Counted from the stretch's first letter, positions 10,526 through 22,934 are shown. The stretch is 64,000 nucleotides of DNA from Clytia hemisphaerica (GCA_902728285.1 CACVBU010000886.1:179315-243314); one strand, 5' to 3'. A program made the numbers and translations. The notes: generated by a model not told the origin, from the letters alone.

Positions 10526-12645
10526 GCGTCTCCTGAATCTAATACAAACCAAACAATGCTGTCTCCAGAATGTAACCAGATGTCATCTCCAAATTCTGAA
10601 GTACGTTTTGGTTATAAAAACAAAAACAAAACAAAAAAGTACGAGAATGTCAAATTAAAAAAAAACGACAAATTACACCATGCACAACCCCGACCGAAAG
10701 TTCCCTTCCCGTTGAATTTAAATTTTCTTAGACAAAAAAAGTGAAGCTTTTAAAATGCCGATTTTTTGTGAAATTACACTGGCTGTGCAACCCCATGGTT
10801 ATGGAGGAAATAACTGGCTTCAAATCCTACATAGAAGATTCACTTCAAGCCCTTCGGGCTTTAAATTCAATGGACTGTACCACCCCTGTTTTGCAGAGAA
10901 CAACGACTAATAGTCTATACAATAAAAATGCACGCATGTGCTTTGACTTTGTTTTGAAAATAAAACAATAGATGCAAAATAGACACTTCCCCAATGTGAT
11001 AAGGCAAAATAGAACAGATTTAGCCTCTCATCTGCCAAAATTATTCACATATCGCAGACTGGAAAGTATCTGCTTTATAAGTGATGAAAGTTACCCCTTT
11101 TCACGGTATAAATTCTCTCTCGGGACCCACAGGACACAACCGAAACAACACCACAAGAGGCACAACAAGTGAACGTTGAAGAAGTCGTCGTTGTGAAGAA
11201 AGAATCATCAAAAAGTACGACAAAAGATGAACCAGCTAAAGGAACCAAGAAAACTGATTCTACTGTTGGTGCAGAGAAAACTACTTCGGAGGTAGGTGGA
11301 CTTGTTTGTTCTTTTGTTTTTCTTTGTTGAATTTTAGCTTCTGATTAATTTTTCGGATATTGCATGAAAGTTCTAAATTGGAGAGCACAACTATCACAAG
11401 TTCTTGTGAAAATTAAAAAATTTGACTATTCGCCAAAATGCTTGCCAAAATTAAGTTTTCGCCAGAAAAGGTTCCCTTAATCTAGGTCATAATAAATGCA
11501 ACTTCCTTTAAATAGGGGGATGCCAACTTTTTTTGTGGGGCTTTTGTGGAAGGGGTACCAAGATTTACAAAAAAAACTGGGGGGCTGGAAATGTTTGTTT
11601 CAGTCAGTCTGTTTCTCAGTCTCAAGTCCACTACTATCGTTTAACTTGATAGTAAACTAAATAAGCACTTTCAACATAGCAACATTTAGATTTTAAAATG
11701 TGATAATGGATGGCAAAAAGGTATTATGTTAATAATAACGCTAGTGTGAAATTGTTGACTTGTGACTGTATAATATACACTGTACTCTTTCTTTATCATT
11801 TTGGTAAGTGGTGCATAGAGCGAGTTTCCTTCGATCGAAATGGACTTTCTGTAAAAAAAGGGGAGATGAAATTAGATTTAATTACAGAAGGGGGATGGGT
11901 ACCAGGGGAGTTCATACCTCTCTGCAAACAATTCAGGTTCTGAGTTCGAATAGTGTAGTTTTTAAGCCAAACAATCGAAACATTTTTAGGGATAGCCTAA
12001 ACTTTAAGCTGTCATACTGATGTTCCTAATATTTGATTTTACAGGCCTCTGGAATCGATTTCAATTTGGTATCAAGAAGTCATAATGGTGTTATTGAAAT
12101 CTTAGAGGTTTGTAAACTGATTAAAATGAAGCCATGCGGTTTAAAAAATTTATGAGCACGAAAGTTGAGTTTAGCGAGATATCTTGAAGCACTTGGCAAG
12201 TCGAAATATTATAAAAAGGTACCCCAGAAGCACAAACGTAAAAAAATCTTGACACTCTTAGACTTCCTTTGGTCTTTCGTTTTTCTTTGTTGAATTTCAG
12301 CTCCTGATAAGTTTTCAAAACAGAATGGGAGGTTGGAATTTAGTCACTACAAGGCATGATCAGTAATAAGCCAAAATTAACTCCACATATCACAGACCGG
12401 ACAGTTTCTGGTTATGAAAGTGATGATGAGAGTTACTCCTTTTGACTGTATGAATTTTCTCCCAGGACTCACAGGATATAATCAAAACAACGCCACAAGA
12501 GGCACAACAAGTGAACGTTGAAGAAGTCGAAGTAAAGGAAGAATCGTCAAAAAGCAAGACAAAAGATGAACCTGCTAAACGTGTCGAAACAAATTCTACT
12601 GGTGTTGCAGAGAAAACTACTACTGTTACCAAAACTACTTCGAAG
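10526..12645 (+). CDS. Low-complexity Thr/Glu/Lys-rich protein with duplicated exons, partial
   Basis: Four exons, all in phase 0 with clean AG/GT borders, can be joined: 10526-10600 (ASPESNTNQTMLSPECNQMS...), 11133-11291, 12045-12107 (ASGIDFNLVSRSHNGVIEIL...) and 12475-12645. The second and fourth are duplicates sharing TTPQEAQQVNVEEV, SSKS-x-TKDEPAK and an EKTT tail. The encoded stretch is hydrophilic, charged and probably disordered, with no catalytic motif. I do not recognise the gene. Both ends are missing: the upstream start may be 9559, and downstream the locus meets the tandem array at about 12,858. It may be the N-terminal disordered part of the transposase-like gene whose C-terminal exons follow, but the 13,238 exon needs a phase-2 donor, so an exon is missing if so. 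Confidence 0.5.
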
Positions 12646-12857
12646 GTAAGTGGACTTTATTTGTTCTTTCGATTTTTCTTTGTTGAATTTCAGCTTCTGA
12701 TAAATTTTCAAAACAGAATGGGAGGTTGGAATTTAGTCACTACAAGGCATGATCAGTAATAAGCCAAAATTAACTCAGATATCACAGACTAGAAAGTATC
12801 TGGTTATAAAAGTGATGATGAGAGTTACTCCTTTTGACTGTATGAATTCTCTCCCAG
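11030..12857. repeat. Triplicated intron-exon segment
   Basis: The segment 'CCAAAATTA...CACATATCACAGAC...TACTCCTTTTGAC' followed by an acceptor occurs at about 11,035, 12,372 and 12,762. The first two copies lead into the duplicated exons at 11,133 and 12,475. The third is cut at 12,857, precisely where the large tandem unit begins, so it marks the left breakpoint of that duplication. Confidence 0.7.
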
Positions 12858-13237
12858 GATTTGGCAAAAAAATCATTTATTTGATTTTTTTTAACACTTT
12901 AGAGATGCTGAAAATGAATTTCAATGTCATAGACCCTTCACAACTCTCACAGAGACCCCTAACATTCCTCAACTCAAGGAATTTGTCAATCAAGGCAATC
13001 AAACATTAATACTATATATTACATACCAAAACCTTTAGCCATAGGTTTTATCGTGTTCAAAAGTTGATTTAAAGTTTTCCGATCAAATTGATAAAACGAA
13101 TTCAGAGGAGATCTCAGAGCCCTTGAAGACGGGCTGAATTGTTTGCTAGAGATTTTAGAACTCCTGATTAACAAATTTATGATTTATTTCTCGTGAGTAA
13201 AAGTTACTTTGATTGAGGTTTTTGCATTTTATTCTAG

Positions 13238-14252
13238 AGATACTTTGTATGAATTCCAAAGACTACAAACAAAATGCTTTGCTCTTAAATCCGAAAAATA
13301 TACCCGCTCACCATCAAGAGACAACGCTGCCATTCATTTCGATTTTCATGGTGACAACAAGTTTGGTTTGATTAACTATTTTATACAGGTATGTGTACAT
13401 AAAATTTTCATGTAAATACACGGTCAGCTTCAGACTATACATGATTTCAATCTAATTTACTCGTAATTCACAGAGATTCTAAATCTGAATATATTATTAA
13501 ATTTCAATGTTTTATTTGTACTTAATTATGTAATTATTACATGAATTACAAAATTATTTATTTATGTAGTCAAAATTTTGACCGCGTTTTTACAGACACA
13601 GTGTAATGTCAAATTTTGTTATGCTAGATTTTTAAACCAGACTGGGACATATACTTATTTGTATTAACTTTGAGGCCTTTTTAAGAAATAAATAATGTAT
13701 GAAACTGATGTATATTAAATGTATTAATTCACTCAGCATGACATTGCCTTATGTATCTTGGTTAAGCAAACTATTCGGTCCAAAAATTTGAAGTTTTAGA
13801 TTTATAGATACTATTTCATGTTTCAGGTAAACGAACGTGAGCATATTTTGGCTGTCTTGAATTTATTGACGATGGTAGATGAAGTTCCTTACGGAAAATT
13901 TAATGATGAGACTTTCCATGTATCTCCCATAAAGTCTTTTAAAAGGTATATCTATTCGTTTTTTTGCCTCATTCGTTTTTTTTCTTTTTTTACTCTTTTA
14001 TTAATAAAAATATAACGTCAAAATATAAAATAAGGGAAAAAAGTAAATGTCCATCTTAGAGGTGGTATAACATATCTGTTGCTCCAGGAAGATTAGTCCT
14101 TCTGAAATCATTTCTTAATTATTGTTCTTTGTTCTAGGTCAGATGAGTATGTGGCTATCAAAGTAGGCAGCATTTTGGACAAAAAAGTTTGTCTAACCAA
14201 GAACGACACTATATTTTTAGTTGATTTTGTGAACAGTAATGAAAGTGATTAA
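13238..14252 (+). CDS. Transposase-derived (CACTA/EnSpm-like) C-terminal domain, copy A
   Basis: Three exons: 13238-13388 (begins with one base of a split codon), 13827-13945 and 14138-14252, ending at TAA. Phases 2/0/2 are consistent. The product fragment runs EFQRLQTKCFALKSEKYTRS, then NAAIHFDFHGDNKFGLINYF, then DEYVAIKVGSILDKK and a stop after NSNESD. The layout (basic YTRS...RDN, a hydrophobic strand, FG-L-I-YF, then a later V-I...C-L beta segment) resembles the region after DUF4218 in EnSpm-like transposase proteins common in cnidarian genomes. That is recalled resemblance, not a search result. Open and undamaged. The upstream exon supplying phase 2 was not identified. Confidence 0.5.
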
Positions 14253-14417
14253 GAAGAAATAGAATTTTAGGCCATTTTTCGACGTTTTCGTTGTGCCATT
14301 TTCCTGAAAGTGGATTTAATTTCGAGAATGAGCCTGAAATCAGCTAAAAGTGGTCTTGAAACGGTAATTATCTACAAAAATAGAAGATATAGGGTGGGTT
14401 TTCTTTCTAAATACAAT

Positions 14418-14549
14418 ACACCTTTTCGACCGTAGCCGCCAATTGCCGCGCGGGCATTTTTTATCACCTTAAACTCGATCCAATCCTTTTTTTACACTTT
14501 TTTCTATTGTCTTCAGGCACGAAATAAGACTAGGACGGTTTTAGGGTGG
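14418..14549. mobile_element. Palindromic MITE, truncated copy in unit A
   Basis: Left TIR ACACCTTTTCGACCGTAGCC... is present, but the right TIR, complete in units B (21,856-22,033) and C (29,474-29,651), is deleted here together with about 150 bp of flank. Complete copies are about 178 bp with roughly 58-bp TIRs, so the insertion predates the duplication and A suffered a later deletion. Confidence 0.75.
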
Positions 14550-14799
14550 TCGAAATAAAAATTGAAAGTATCATAATTTTTTTATCCCCAACGTACTAAA
14601 AATCTAAATAAGTGGAAAGAAATGAAATAAAATTTTTTCATAAGTTCACTAAACGAAATTTTGCTAAGCACACTTCTTTCCCTGTGTGCTTAAAAAAGAT
14701 AGTGTATTTTAAGTGGCTAGCCATGAAAAATATTCAATACCTTTAGATAGTATTTATTGATATCTCCTCTCATAAGCCTGTCAAATAGAACGGTATAAC

Positions 14800-15086
14800 C
14801 CCGGGGGGGTACTACCCTTGTCGACCGACGGGGGTGCTCCGCCGAGGTTCGAAAAATGGACCCTACGTGGGACTCGAAATTTGCGAAAAAAGTGACCCTG
14901 AATGGGACTGAAATTCCAAAATTTTCTACTTTTTCCCCAAATTCTCCAAAAATAGGCACCCTACGAGGGACTGATTTTTCTATTCTCGTGTTTTGGCGAC
15001 CCTACCAGGGACTCATGGAGGTTAAAAAAGGTACCCTGACCAGCGGAGCATCCCCGTAACCCATTTTACCCTAGTACCCCCCCGGG
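14800..15086. mobile_element. CCCGGGGGGG-family MITE, 8-bp TSD GGTATAAC
   Basis: Flanked by GGTATAAC at 14792-14799 and 15087-15094; units B and C carry the empty site with a single GGTATAAC. Ends are CCCGGGGGGGTACTA and its complement. Inside, the motif ACCCTA-nn-GGGACT (one variant ACCCTGAATGGGACT) occurs four times at irregular spacing. 8-bp TSDs suit hAT or P-like transposases, but no coding sequence is present. It must have inserted after the tandem duplication. Confidence 0.9.
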
Positions 15087-16030
15087 GGTATAACAATTAA
15101 CATGAAATGTATTTTATTAGTTACACGGTCTTCTCGAGGTGGGATACGGGATATACTCAATCTATAATTGTAGCAGCACATTATCACTCGTCCTGAAAAT
15201 AACCTGGTAATTTTTTTTTGTTATAGACAATGAATAATAACTAATGATAAAAAATAATAAATGATTGGATCGCTGATGTTACTGATCAAGTCGGAGAATT
15301 TAAATGGTGGAAATTGTTAACTAAGCTACAGCTACTGAACATCTTAGAGAGACTCACCCATTGGTGAACAATCAATTATCGAATAAGTGAGTCTATTGGG
15401 CCTTTCCAGAAAAAAGATTGAGCAGGAAGATGTAGCATATGTGGTTAACAGGAAATCAACCCATGTCCAGAGGTAAATGTACGGGGGTCAAGTTACCTTT
15501 TCGTCCAGGGGTAGAACTACTGTCCGGGTGGTTGAAAGAGCTTTTATCCTCCTTCCCCTGCACATTCCTTTTCGGGATGGGATTTAGGCAAGTTTATTTT
15601 ATTGAAATATGGTAATTTTGCAAATGGAAACTTTGATAAATCGGGTGTTTCTGGGTGGTTGTTATCTTTTATATTTTCTTAGACAAGGTTGATGGGCTCA
15701 TGCTTTTTTCCTTCTTTTTTCCCGTCGTTCAAGGGTTTTTTTTTGTTATTAAAGGTTAATTTTATTTTCATAACTAGGTAGATCTATCAAAGTATAGGTT
15801 GTCTTCTATGAATGTTGACTAGACTACAGTTGGTAGCAAAGTTTTTATGAGAATAATCTAAATGGTGTGATACAAATAGGTCGATAGATTATAGAAACCA
15901 TTTTCTGTTCTGTTTACTTGATTTTTTCGAGCATATTACATGGAATCAAAGCAAATAAAACGCTAAAAATCAAAAAACTAATTCGAGAACTTTCTATTAG
16001 ATTTGACACGGCAAGAAACGGCAGACAGGC
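15087..16030. other. Non-coding part of the tandem unit
   Basis: A short conserved frame around 15,940-16,040 (HGIKANKTLKIKKLIREL...) is present in all three units at 24,356 and 30,848. It could be a small exon ending at the GTAGCA donor at about 16,042, but unit C has lost that GT (GAAGCA), so support is weak. Confidence 0.3.
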
Positions 16031-16350
16031 CTTACAATTTGTAGCATGTAATATTTATGTAATCCAGATCTATTTTCATTATCGAATGCTGATATGGAAA
16101 ATATGCAATGTAATCCAAATGTAATTTAGAGTTTTCTTTTAAATTGGATTACATTTAAAACACTTCATGAAATTGATTGATGTAATTCAAATGTAATTCG
16201 ATTTTTTTCTTTCATTGGATTACATTTTAATTATATAGCAAAGATATTTGCTGTGATTTAAATGTAATCCTTTTTTTTCAGGAATTACGAATTACATTTA
16301 AATCATATCATGAGTTGGATTACGTTTAAACCACTCCTTGATTGCATTTA
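16030..16350. repeat. Array of TGTAATCCAAATGTAAT / GGATTACATTTAAA words
   Basis: Eight or so copies of a near-palindromic word (ATTACATTTAAATGTAAT core) occur in both orientations within 320 bp. The array recurs in unit B (24,480-24,690, shortened by a deletion of about 170 bp) and unit C (30,960-31,240). May be the remains of a palindromic mobile element. Confidence 0.7.
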
Positions 16351-17089
16351 GATTTTTTTCCATTTGTAAGGGATTCGACTTATTTTACAGTGAAGACGAG
16401 TCTGTGTGTATGATATGTATATTCTTGTTATTTTGATTGACCATACATGTATGGTTCATAGTACAAGAGTGTATAAGAGAAGTAAGAGAACTATTTTAAG
16501 AGAACTTTTTACCTGAATGATGTACTAGTTTTAAGTATGAAATATTGTAATTTAAAAAAAGCTCATGTTGTTGTTTTTCATGTATTGAGAAGTCAAAATG
16601 GACATTTTCGGACTTTCTTTCGTGTTATTCATAGTACAAACTTATCATGAATGTTAATTTTTTTCTTTCCCTCTACATAGTCTTTTTAATCAAAAATGTA
16701 TGTAGTATATCAAGAGCTTTCTCTCCAATTACTCTGCTGTCACATGGTTTATTTCGGTGAATTGGTTTACAATACACATCTCAACGCTTAAATTGTGAAA
16801 GGGCTGCGCATTTACTAGTTTGTTTAAGTCGCTTAATGATTTCTATTTGTAATTTTGACTATTGCAATGTCTTCTGGCATTACATCATAGACCCAATAGC
16901 TGATTGGTTGTAAGTGGCATAAATCCCGTCAATACGTCACTTTCAACCAATCAGCTGGTGGGTTCATCCATGATTGGCGTCAAAAAACGGTTTACTATTT
17001 TGACGTTATTTCATGGTAAGGTGTAAAGTATTCTTAATTTTGATCTTCATTTTCTTCTAGGCACTAAATAAAAATAATCATGGCACCTA

Positions 17090-20044
17090 GGGCATGCACC
17101 CCCTGCGAGGTGGGTTACTTTCTAAGCAAAATGTGCACGAGTAGAACAGACACCGTATGTCGGCTCTGTGACGACAATTATTTTAATCCGAATGTTGGCT
17201 TTTTAAAGACCTGTATGAGGTACGTTCGTCTTTTTTTCGCATAAATTATTCATTACTAATGATCGCATTTGAAATGGTATAATTTTCTTCTTCTGGTTAA
17301 TGGAGTTTTCGTTCTTCAAAAAGAGGAAGTAACTGAAAGTGATCTATCCTTAGCAGAAAAATTCTTGAGGAGATTCGTTAAAGATACTTAAAGGCTTTAC
17401 GGTAGGCTTTCTTTGAAATGCTTTCAAATCTGTATAGCCATTGAATATATAACATTACATACATACATACATTTAAGCTTAGTAAATGCAAAGGGTTAAG
17501 TCCACGCATAGATCTAAAAACACTGTAAAGATACTGATTTTACAATGTTTATCTTTTTCTACATTATCTATTACTTTTCTTACTAGGTAAATCAGAATGT
17601 AAAGCAAACTTTCATAATCTAGTTCACTATCCAAGTCAAGTACGTATTAATGGACCTCTTTGGGCGTCAATGTCAGGGTTCAACTACGAAAATTGGAATG
17701 GGGATTTCAAGTATTATTTCCATGGAACACAGATGATTGAAAAACAGGTATAAAAACTGTGATACTGTATTTTCTTTTTTTTCTCATCTACTCGAGTGTG
17801 TCAATGAGGTGAATTTTCTGGTCTGTAAAATTTATCAAATTTTGCGATTTTCATAATGAAGAGTATTGAGCTCAAATTTAAACGTATAAACAAGTTCAGA
17901 ATATTGTGTAATTGATTTATTGTGAAAATATAACCTTTTAACTGAAGTTTAGGGCAAACTCTTTTGTTAAAACTGTCAAAAACCGCGAGTAAACGACCAC
18001 TGAAGTAAGGTCCCAAAATTGCTGTTTATCAAAAAAAGCAACGACTCGGCCGAGAGTTAAGGGTTAAAAACAACTGTTTAGGGTGGCCTGCACATAGGGG
18101 CACCTGATCTAGGGTCGGGGCTAATTTTATGGCTTAAATATTTTCTTCAGGAAGTTATTTTGTCAAAGGAATCTTCGAAGTCCAAACTTTGATCTCCTGT
18201 TATTCGAGATAGGGACCATGAAAAAATAGCCCCGACCCACGGTTCGGTCCGCAATTTATCTGGCTTTCAAGAAAATCTAAAATGGCTTTTTGATAGCCAA
18301 TACAATCGCTGCATTTGCAGGTTTAGTGGGCCCCATTACTCTGCTAAAGAAAATTCATTGGATTCGAGAAAACATCAAAATTACAGACCAGACAAAAAAT
18401 TACGCAATGCCCTCTACAAGCCATTGTGATTGGCTGATCGGGAAAAAGACGTGAGATCTGATTGGCGTAGAAAAAGTGAATTTTTTTTAAGAAGGAGGCG
18501 GGGAAGAAAAAGAGGCGAAATGTCTCAAAATGAACTTCAAAAATCAAGAAACTTGCAAAAATTGAAAGGAAAGAAATGAATTTTATTCTTCTTGTGAAAT
18601 ATTTTATAGCTCATTCATAGGATGGGAATGTATCTAAACTAGAAGGACTAGACATCAGATTTAGAAGAACGAGACAAGGTGACTTTTTGATACACAATGC
18701 ACAATATATTTTAAACTTTCTGTAGCTCAGACATAAAAAATCCAGAAAAAAATGACTCCAAAACCATCTGAAATCCATTTTTTCTACATCCTGAAGAAAA
18801 AGAAAGAATATAAATAAATATAATATAAATCAAGATTTGTGTCATCAATCCATAACCTTAGAGATAAAACTTTCAGTGAGACAGGGATGGTTAGCATAAA
18901 ATACCCATCTTTTACTTCCATTCTCTTTATAAAAAGACCATAATAGCATAACATAGCATTTTAATCTACATTCTGCCAGAACAGGGATATTAGAAAATGA
19001 AAGAGCCTTAGCTCTTATGTAGGGAAATTAAATATCTAAAGTGAGGAGAGTGAAGGGGGTTTAGCATTTGCCAGCAAATAATAATGATCTGAGTCAGGCT
19101 GGATTCTCCATGAATTTCGACCAATTTTGAGGTGGTACCACAACTCCTTCTTCAGTTGAAAGTGAGAGAATTCTCTTGCTCTTGTCATCTGCGACTTGAA
19201 TAATATCAAGAATCCACAATTAATAAAAGTTAACTAACCTTTGTTTTATTGCAGTTGAGCTCCAGCACGCATTTCAAATTCAAAAACATCTCAAAACTGA
19301 AGAAAGCTCGGTTTTTTCTTCTTCCCATCTTCTTCGTTCTTAAATTGCACTAACATCATCATCATTGACAACACCAAAAAAAATCTAAAGCTTTTTGGAG
19401 AATAAAATAAAGAATTATAAACAACAAAGAAGTGAATAAAAATGAAAACTGAAGCTATAACTCTGGGCAAAAATAATGCCCTTCCAATAAACTTGTGCAT
19501 CCAAAATACAGTTAAAATTACTAAGAAGTGTTTCCTGATTATAAATCATAATTCTTTGAAAGAAAATACATTTTGACTCTGTTAAATGAAAATAATACCG
19601 GTATGCAACATTTAGAAAAAGAAAATATCAGAGTCCTTCCCCTCTCAGAAAAAAAGATTTCAATGATTTCGAAATATCGAGTGACAAACAACATTTTTCA
19701 GACTGTCCAGATTGAACGTACTTACTAAAATAAATTGTTTCAAAACATTCGAAAACATTTGCACGCTCGTGTGAACACTCAAAAACATTCGATTTTCAAA
19801 GCGCTGTTTACATTTGAAAATTCGAATGTATTTTCGGCGTAAAGCTCTGTTTAGACTTAAACACGGAAAAAACTACAGACTCGCAAAATTCACCTCATTG
19901 ATTTCCTTGAGTGTCATGAAAGTTTTATACATTTTATGTTTTAATCATATATATTTTGCTTTAATTCAGGTAGTTAAATCAGTCAATGTAGACATGAGAC
20001 TCTCAGAGTTAGTTTCAAGTATGAGCACTTTGACACCAGAGTAG
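17090..20044 (+). CDS. TNFR-type cysteine-rich exon plus DUF4218-like transposase exons, copy A
   Basis: Exon 1 (ATG at 17090, acceptor at 17060, in-frame TAA upstream) encodes CTPCEVGYFLSKMC...DTVCRLCDDNYFNP, matching the C-x2-C-x2-G...C...DT-x-C-x2-C pattern of TNFR repeats. Exon 2 (17587-17747) encodes FHNLVHYPSQVRINGPLWAS, then FNYENWNGDFKYYFHGTQ, resembling the conserved block of DUF4218 in CACTA/EnSpm transposases (LP-x-C-x(4)-GPLW, FE-x-NG, HGT). Exon 3 (19970-20044) encodes VVKSVNVDMRLSELVSSM and a stop. Exon 1 joins exon 2 in frame only if the GTATGA donor at about 17,213 is used; the stronger-looking GTACGT donor at 17,220 gives a stop at once. No signal peptide precedes the cysteine repeat. 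A 2.1-kb insertion lies in the last intron. Confidence 0.45.
17790..19912. mobile_element. 2.1-kb TIR insertion private to unit A
   Basis: Units B and B' read straight through (CTCATCT-GTCATGAAAG, with CTCCTCT in B), while A has 2,123 extra bases there. The ends ACTCGAGTGTGTCAATGAGG... and the complement of ...CCTCATTGATTTCCTTGAGT form imperfect TIRs of about 38 bp. No target-site duplication is evident. No transposase; the longest frames inside lack motifs, so it is a non-autonomous or decayed element. Confidence 0.75.
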
Positions 20045-20679
20045 AGTTTTTATAACAAACTAGTTGGAAAAAGGTATATATTTAAGCTGAAAGCAAAACG
20101 ACCCCTTACAAAAATATTTGAAAATACAAACCCCTAGGATTAGGGGGAGAAACTACGAGTTAACGTTTTTCTTTCATGAGAAATGCATGAAAATGTGCCA
20201 ACAACCACAACCCCACTATTTTATTACCATGGTAGATTATTTATTTCCACAGTATTACCAGTATCTACAGTAATACTACATAGAATTGTTCCAATTTTGG
20301 TTTTTACTCAAGATTTGGCAAAAAAAACATTTATTTGATTTTTTTTAACACTTTAGAGATGCTGAAAATGAATTTCAATGTCATAGACCCTTCACAACTC
20401 TCACAGAGACCCCTAACATTCCTCAACTCAAGGAATTTGTCAATCAAGGCAATCAAACATTAATACTATATATTACATACCAAAACCTTTAGCCATAGGT
20501 TTTATCATGTTCAAAAGTTGATTTAAAGTTTTCCGATCAAATTGATAAAACGAATTCAGAGCCCTTGAAGACGGGCTGAATTGTTTGCTAGAGATTTTAG
20601 AACTCCTGATTAACAAATTTATGATTTATTTCTCGTGAGTTAAAGTTACTTTGATTGAGGTTTTTGCATTTTATTCTAG

Positions 20680-21690
20680 AGACTTTGTATGAATTCCAAA
20701 GACTTCAAACAAAATGCTTTGCTCTTAAATCCGAAAAATATACCCGCTCACCATCAAGAGACAACGCTGCCATTCATTTCGATTTTCATGGTGACAACAA
20801 GTTTGGTTTGATTAACTATTTTATACAGGTATGTGTACATAAAATTTTCATGTAAATACACGGTCAGCTTCAGACTATACATGATTTCAATCTAATTTAC
20901 TCGTAATTCACAGAGATTCTAAATCTGAATATATTATTAAATTTCAATGTTTTATTTGTACTTAATTATGTAATTATTAAATGAATTACAATAATTTATT
21001 TATGTAGTCAAAATTTTGACCGCGTTTTTACAGACACAGTGTAATGTCAAATTTTGTTATGCTAGATTTTTAAACGAGACTGGGACATATACTTATTTGT
21101 ATTAACTTTGAGGCCTTTTTAAGAAATAAAGAATGTATGAAACTGATGTATATTAAATGTATTAATTCACTCAGCATGACATTGCCTTATGTATCTTGGT
21201 TAAGCGAACTATTCGGTCCAAAAATTTGAAGTTTTAGATTTATAGATACTATTTCATGTTTCAGGTAAACGAACGTGAGCATATTTTGGCTGTCTTGAAT
21301 TTATTGACGATGGTAGATGAAGTTCCTTACGGAAAATTTAATGATGAGACTTTCCATGTATCTCACATAAAGTCTTTTAAAAGGTATATCTATTCGTTTT
21401 TTGCCTCATCGTTTTTTTTCGTTTTTTACTCTTTTATTAATAAAATATAACGTCAGAATATAAAATAAGGGAAAAAAGTAAATGTCCATCTTAGAGGTGG
21501 TATAACATATATATCTGTTGCTCCAGGAAGATTAGTCCTTCTGAAATCATTTCTTAATTATTGTTCTTTGTTCTAGGTCAGATGAGTATGTAGCTATCAA
21601 AGTAGGCAGCATTTTGGACAAAAAAGTTGTCTAACCAAGAACGACACTATATTTTTAGTTGATTTTGTGAACAGTAATGAAAGTGATTAA
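20680..21690 (+). pseudogene. Transposase-derived C-terminal domain, copy B, broken
   Basis: Same three exons as copy A (20680-20828, 21265-21383, 21577 onward). Exon 1 has lost two bases at the acceptor side, so its phase no longer fits. Exon 3 has a one-base deletion at about 21,628 and stops at once. Everything else is nearly identical to A and C, so the damage is recent. Confidence 0.7.
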
Positions 21691-21855
21691 GAAGAAATAG
21701 AATTTTAGGCCATTTTTCGACGTTTTCGTTGTGCCATTTTCCTGAAAGTGGATTTAATTTCGAGAATGAGCCTCAAATCAGCTAAAAGTGGTCTTGAAAC
21801 GGTAATTATCTACAAAAATAGAAGATATAGGGTGGGTTTTCTTTCTAAATACAAT

Positions 21856-22033
21856 ACACCTTTTCGACCGTAGCCGCCAAATGCCGCGCGGGCATTTTTT
21901 ATCACCCTAAACTCGATCCAATCCTTTTTTTACACTTTTTTCTATTGTCTTCAGGCGCGAAAAAAGGCTAGGACGGTTTTAGGGTGTAAAAAAATGCCCG
22001 CGTGGCAATTAGCAGCTACAGTCGAAAAGGTGT
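21856..22033. mobile_element. Palindromic MITE, copy in unit B
   Basis: Complete form: ACACCTTTTCGACCGTAGCC at the left; complement of the same head at the right (...GTCGAAAAGGTGT). TIRs about 58 bp around a short centre. No clear TSD. Confidence 0.8.
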
Positions 22034-22934
22034 ATTTCAAAAATTTCCTGTCGATTTAATTTTGCTAGTCAGCAATCTTCTTATAAGTATTTTTCTGGTA
22101 ATAATTTTTAATTATTATTCTGATAATTATCGAAATAAAAATTGAAAGTATCATAATTTTTCTATCCCCAACGTACTAAAAATCAAAATAAGTGGAAAGA
22201 AATTAAATAAAAATTTTTCATAAGTTCACTAAACGAAATTTTGCTAAGCACACTTCTTTCCCTGTGTGCTTAAAAAAGATAGTGTATTTTAAGTGGCTAG
22301 CCATGAAAAATATTCAATACTTTTAGATAGTATTTATTGATATCTCCCCCTATAAGCCTATCAAACAGAACGGTATAACAGTTAACATGAAATGTATTTT
22401 ATTAGTTACACAGTCTTCTCGAGGTGGGATACGGGATATACTCAATCTATAATTGTAGCAGCACATTATCACTCGTCCTGAAAATACCTGGTAATCTTTT
22501 TTTGTTATAGACAATGAATAATAACTAATGATAAAAAATAATAAATGATTGGATCGCTGATGTTACTGATCAAGTCGGAGAATTTGAACGGTGGAGATTG
22601 TTAACTAAGCTACTGACAGCTACTGAACATCTTAGAGAGACTCACCCATTGGTGAACAATCAATTATTGAATAAGTGAGTCTATTGGGCCTTTCCAGAAA
22701 AAAGATTGAGCAGGGAGATGTAGGACATGTGGTTAACAGGAAATCAACCAGAGGTAAATGTACGGGGGTCAAGTTACCTTTTCTTCCAGGGGTAGAACTA
22801 CTGTCCGGGTGGTTGAAAGAGCTTTTATCCTCCTTCCCCTGCACATTCCTTTTCGGGATGGGATTTAGGCAAGTTTATTTTATTGAAATATGGTAATTTT
22901 GCAAATGGAAACTTTGATAAATCGGGTGTTTCTG

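Larger units (their letters stand above)
12858..20312 (+). repeat. Segmental tandem duplication, unit A
   Basis: Starts at 'GATTTGGCAAAAAA' and is matched almost base for base by units B (from 20,313) and C (from 27,928). It holds the transposase-like C-terminal exons, a palindromic MITE, a private 287-bp MITE (14,800-15,086), the ATTACATTTAAAT array, the TNFR-like exon and a private 2.1-kb insertion (17,790-19,912). Confidence 0.9.
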
